Below are positions 62,058-64,000 of a stretch of 64,000 nt of DNA, in pieces; within the stretch, counting starts at the first letter, position 1; each line of letters opens with the position of its first letter. Source of the stretch: JAKJGA01 sp029554345. Lineage in GTDB: Bacteria; Spirochaetota; UBA4802; JAFGJZ01. Both the position numbers and the translations under genes were made by a program. The DNA lies in contig DAOPBR010000008.1 in NCBI GenBank assembly GCA_035395685.1, positions 6,104 to 70,103 of the forward strand. Direction: 5' to 3'. The notes below the pieces were generated by a model. That model had not been told where the DNA came from. It did no database searches and saw only the letters and a list, made by a program, of their open reading frames with translations.

Positions 62058-62894
62058 CTAGAATTTCATGGAAAAATCAAAAGCCTTAACCGAATGAGTA
62101 AGGGCTCCGATTGAAATATAATCAACATCAAGATCTTTGAGATTTTCAAGTTTTGCCTCATCCATGTTGCCGGAAAGCTCTATTTTTGCTTTTTTATCTA
62201 TAATCTTGACAGCTTCTTTCATGGTATTCTTATCCATGTTATCAAGCATGATAACATCAGGATTGCAGCCGACAGCTTCTTTGACTTCTTCGAGGGTTGA
62301 GGTTTCCACTTCAATCTTATACAGGCTGCCCCATTTTTCGCGAACCTTTGCGACAGCAGAAGTAATCGAACCGGCCGCAGCAATATGATTATCTTTGATT
62401 AAAACCATGTCGAATAAACCAATGCGGTGATTCTCTCCTCCCCCGGCTTTTACCGAATACTTGTCTATCAAACGGAGTCCCGGAGCGGTTTTTCTGGTAT
62501 CAAGAATTTTTATATTAGTTCCATCAAGAATTTTAACAAGAGAATTCGTGCGGGTTGCAATACCGCTCATGCGCTGTATAAAATTAAGAGCCGTGCGTTC
62601 CCCCATCAGAATGGTCTTTGTACGGCCGTCTATTTCGGCAATCACATCCCCGTTTTTTACAGGCATTCCGTCGGAAACTAAAACATTCACGCTGATTGAA
62701 GGATCAAGCTCGCCGTAAATAAATTTGAGAACAGGTCCTCCGCACATTATGCCCGAATCTTTAGCGACAATACGTGCAAAACTTTTTTCAGTTCCGTCAA
62801 AAATAGCTTCGCTGGTAACATCCGCGTTTCCTATGTCCTCTTTGAATGCCGACTGAACCAACGGTCTGATATCCGCTTCTGAAAAATAACTCAT
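62058..62894 (-). CDS. nadC: Nicotinate-nucleotide pyrophosphorylase NadC
   Basis: About 278 residues, full-length quinolinate phosphoribosyltransferase. Motifs: AFKEDIGNADVTSEA, ALNFIQRMSGIAT, LDTRKTAPGLR, GGGENHRIGLFDMVLIKDNHI, and MLDNMD. It converts quinolinate and PRPP to nicotinate mononucleotide in NAD synthesis. The start ATG 62894 has AAGGTG upstream; the GTG at 62903 overlaps the uvrB stop. It is downstream of uvrB. nadA/nadB are not in the window. Confidence 0.96.
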   Translation of the reverse strand: MSYFSEADIRPLVQSAFKEDIGNADVTSEAIFDGTEKSFARIVAKDSGIMCGGPVLKFIYGELDPSISVNVLVSDGMPVKNGDVIAEIDGRTKTILMGERTALNFIQRMSGIATRTNSLVKILDGTNIKILDTRKTAPGLRLIDKYSVKAGGGENHRIGLFDMVLIKDNHIAAAGSITSAVAKVREKWGSLYKIEVETSTLEEVKEAVGCNPDVIMLDNMDKNTMKEAVKIIDKKAKIELSGNMDEAKLENLKDLDVDYISIGALTHSVKAFDFSMKF

Positions 62895-62899
62895 TTTAT

Positions 62900-64000
62900 T
62901 CACCTTGTTTTTTCTTTTAATTCAATTTTTTTATTAAGATCGTTCATCTCATCTCTTAAGAGAGCTGCTTTTTCAAAATCAAGAGAATCCGCAGCCGCAA
63001 GCATATCTTCTCTAATTTTATCCCGGAGTCCTTTCAAACCGCTCAGAGTATTAGTCTTATATTTTCCGCGATAATCAGAAAGAACATCCGCGTAAGCATC
63101 AACGGATTGATACTCGCGTTCGATAATGTCAAATATTTCCTTCGATATCGATTTCGGAGTAATATTGTTTTTTATATTATATTCCTGCTGAATTTTTCTT
63201 CTGCGCAGAGTTTCATCAATCGCCTTCTGCATCGATCCGGTAATTTTATCCGCGTACATTATTACTTTTCCGTTTATGTTACGCGCAGCCCTTCCGGCCG
63301 TCTGAATAAGAGAACGTTCGGAACGCAAAAAACCTTCTTTGTCGGCATCAAGAATTGCGACAAGCGAAACCTCCGGAATATCAAGTCCTTCTCTCAGAAG
63401 ATTTATTCCTATCAGACAGTCAAATTCTCCTTTCCGCAAATCACGGATTATCTCGACGCGTTCAATGGTCTCTATTTCTGAATGAAGATATTTTGCTTTT
63501 ATACCGGCGGAATCAAAATACTTTGAAAGGTCTTCTGCCATCTTTTTAGTCAATGTGGTAACAAGAATTCTCTCTTTTGCCTCAACGCGCTTTTTAATCT
63601 CACCGATAAGATCATCAACCTGGTCTTTTGCTGGTCTTATTTCTATCTCCGGATCAATCAACCCCGTAGGCCGGATGACCTGTTCAACGATGTTTTCCGA
63701 TTTGCTAAGTTCAAAATCCGCAGGAGTTGCCGAAACAAAAACAGCCTGGTCTATCATTTCAGTGAATTCATCAAAAAAAAGAGGACGGTTGTCAAGAGCG
63801 CATGGAAGACGGAAACCGTAATTCACGAGATTGAGCTTTCTAGCACGGTCACCTTCATACATGCCCCGTACCTGAGGAAGCGTAACATGTGATTCATCGA
63901 CAAGCATAAGATAATCTTTCTTGAAATAATCGAGAAGACAATCAGGACGCGAACCCTTCTCTCTCCGCGAAATAATTCTTGAATAGTTTTCAATGCCGTT
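62900..64000 (-). CDS. uvrB: Excinuclease ABC subunit B, 3' part
   Basis: The frame is open at the window edge, so only the C-terminal 366 residues are present. They begin in NGIENYSRIIS, then show the helicase motif LMLVDESHVTLPQ, VTTLTKKMAEDL, LREGLDIPEVSLV, QTAGRAARN and a C-terminal UVR domain (EKAALLRDEMNDL) that binds UvrC. The ATG at 63907 is internal and not the start. UvrB verifies DNA damage in nucleotide excision repair. Its stop overlaps the nadC GTG, an operon-type junction. Confidence 0.96.
   Translation of the reverse strand, partial: NGIENYSRIISRREKGSRPDCLLDYFKKDYLMLVDESHVTLPQVRGMYEGDRARKLNLVNYGFRLPCALDNRPLFFDEFTEMIDQAVFVSATPADFELSKSENIVEQVIRPTGLIDPEIEIRPAKDQVDDLIGEIKKRVEAKERILVTTLTKKMAEDLSKYFDSAGIKAKYLHSEIETIERVEIIRDLRKGEFDCLIGINLLREGLDIPEVSLVAILDADKEGFLRSERSLIQTAGRAARNINGKVIMYADKITGSMQKAIDETLRRRKIQQEYNIKNNITPKSISKEIFDIIEREYQSVDAYADVLSDYRGKYKTNTLSGLKGLRDKIREDMLAAADSLDFEKAALLRDEMNDLNKKIELKEKTR

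Overview
The window is a gene-dense bacterial chromosome segment of moderate-to-low GC. Most genes are on the minus strand and start with clear Shine-Dalgarno sites. Lipoprotein and secretion signals, a possible outer-membrane barrel, an Rnf electron-transfer complex, a flavin-dependent thymidylate synthase and many polysaccharide hydrolases suggest an anaerobic, saccharolytic bacterium with a Gram-negative-type envelope. No rRNA or phylogenetic marker is decisive. The mixture (Rsb-type signalling, an RRM protein, a metallo-hydrolase fused to cyclic-nucleotide-binding domains, papain-ricin proteins) fits a spirochaete-like or candidate-phylum lineage such as Riflebacteria, but that is a guess.

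Layout. 1-1.4 kb: an MntA/HepT toxin-antitoxin pair, then a hairpin-dense non-coding stretch. 1.4-4.7 kb: translation operon tRNA-Val, thrS, infC, rpmI, rplT. 4.7-8.5 kb: a degenerate methyltransferase, a WecG-type glycosyltransferase, a DUF493 protein, a BaiN-like flavoprotein and a lytic transglycosylase. 8.5-12.6 kb: a signalling operon (EAL protein, CheY, soluble receptor-like coiled coil). 12.8-15.3 kb: three AT-rich genes for membrane and secreted proteins of unknown function. 15.5-22.1 kb: a plant-polysaccharide (probably xyloglucan) operon GH12-GH51-GH1-GH3, divergent from an ArsR-type regulator with paired operators between them. 22.1-23.9 kb: a headless gene fragment behind a perfect palindrome, a secreted protein and a metallo-beta-lactamase-fold protein lacking one zinc ligand. 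23.9-28.6 kb: an Rsb partner-switch module whose phosphatase carries a frameshift. 28.8-36.2 kb: zinc-ribbon membrane protein, beta-propeller, transglutaminase-like protein, ricin-papain protein, barrel-like protein, DUF2809 and a PolB-type exonuclease. 36.3-38.7 kb: rpmB, Yip1-like protein, SppA, XRE-cupin regulator. 38.8-47.2 kb: glycogen debranching enzyme, CAT-like acyltransferase, a large TPR protein, a CBM48 protein and an alpha-amylase. 47.2-49.1 kb: an overlapping ATP-grasp/SDR pair. 49.5-56.6 kb: MBL-cNMP protein, RRM protein, RNase Z-like hydrolase, dGTPase, PleD-like cyclase, DtxR-like repressor. 56.6-64 kb: thyX, an rnf operon (C-D-G-E-A) with no rnfB but with a small cysteine-rich protein, nadC and the 3' part of uvrB.

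How the genes may work together. The GH12 enzyme would cut beta-glucan chains outside the cell. GH51, GH1 and the GH3 lipoprotein would finish the oligosaccharides, under control of the divergent ArsR-like protein. GlgX and the GH13 amylase handle storage or alpha-glucan. The Rnf complex would couple ferredoxin and NAD to an ion gradient.

The signals most worth a second look are the rnfB-less operon with its Cys protein, the self-contained GH regulatory unit, the overlapping ATP-grasp/SDR pair, the EAL-CheY-receptor-like operon and the AT-rich three-gene cluster. No element can be proven to be a new system from sequence alone.
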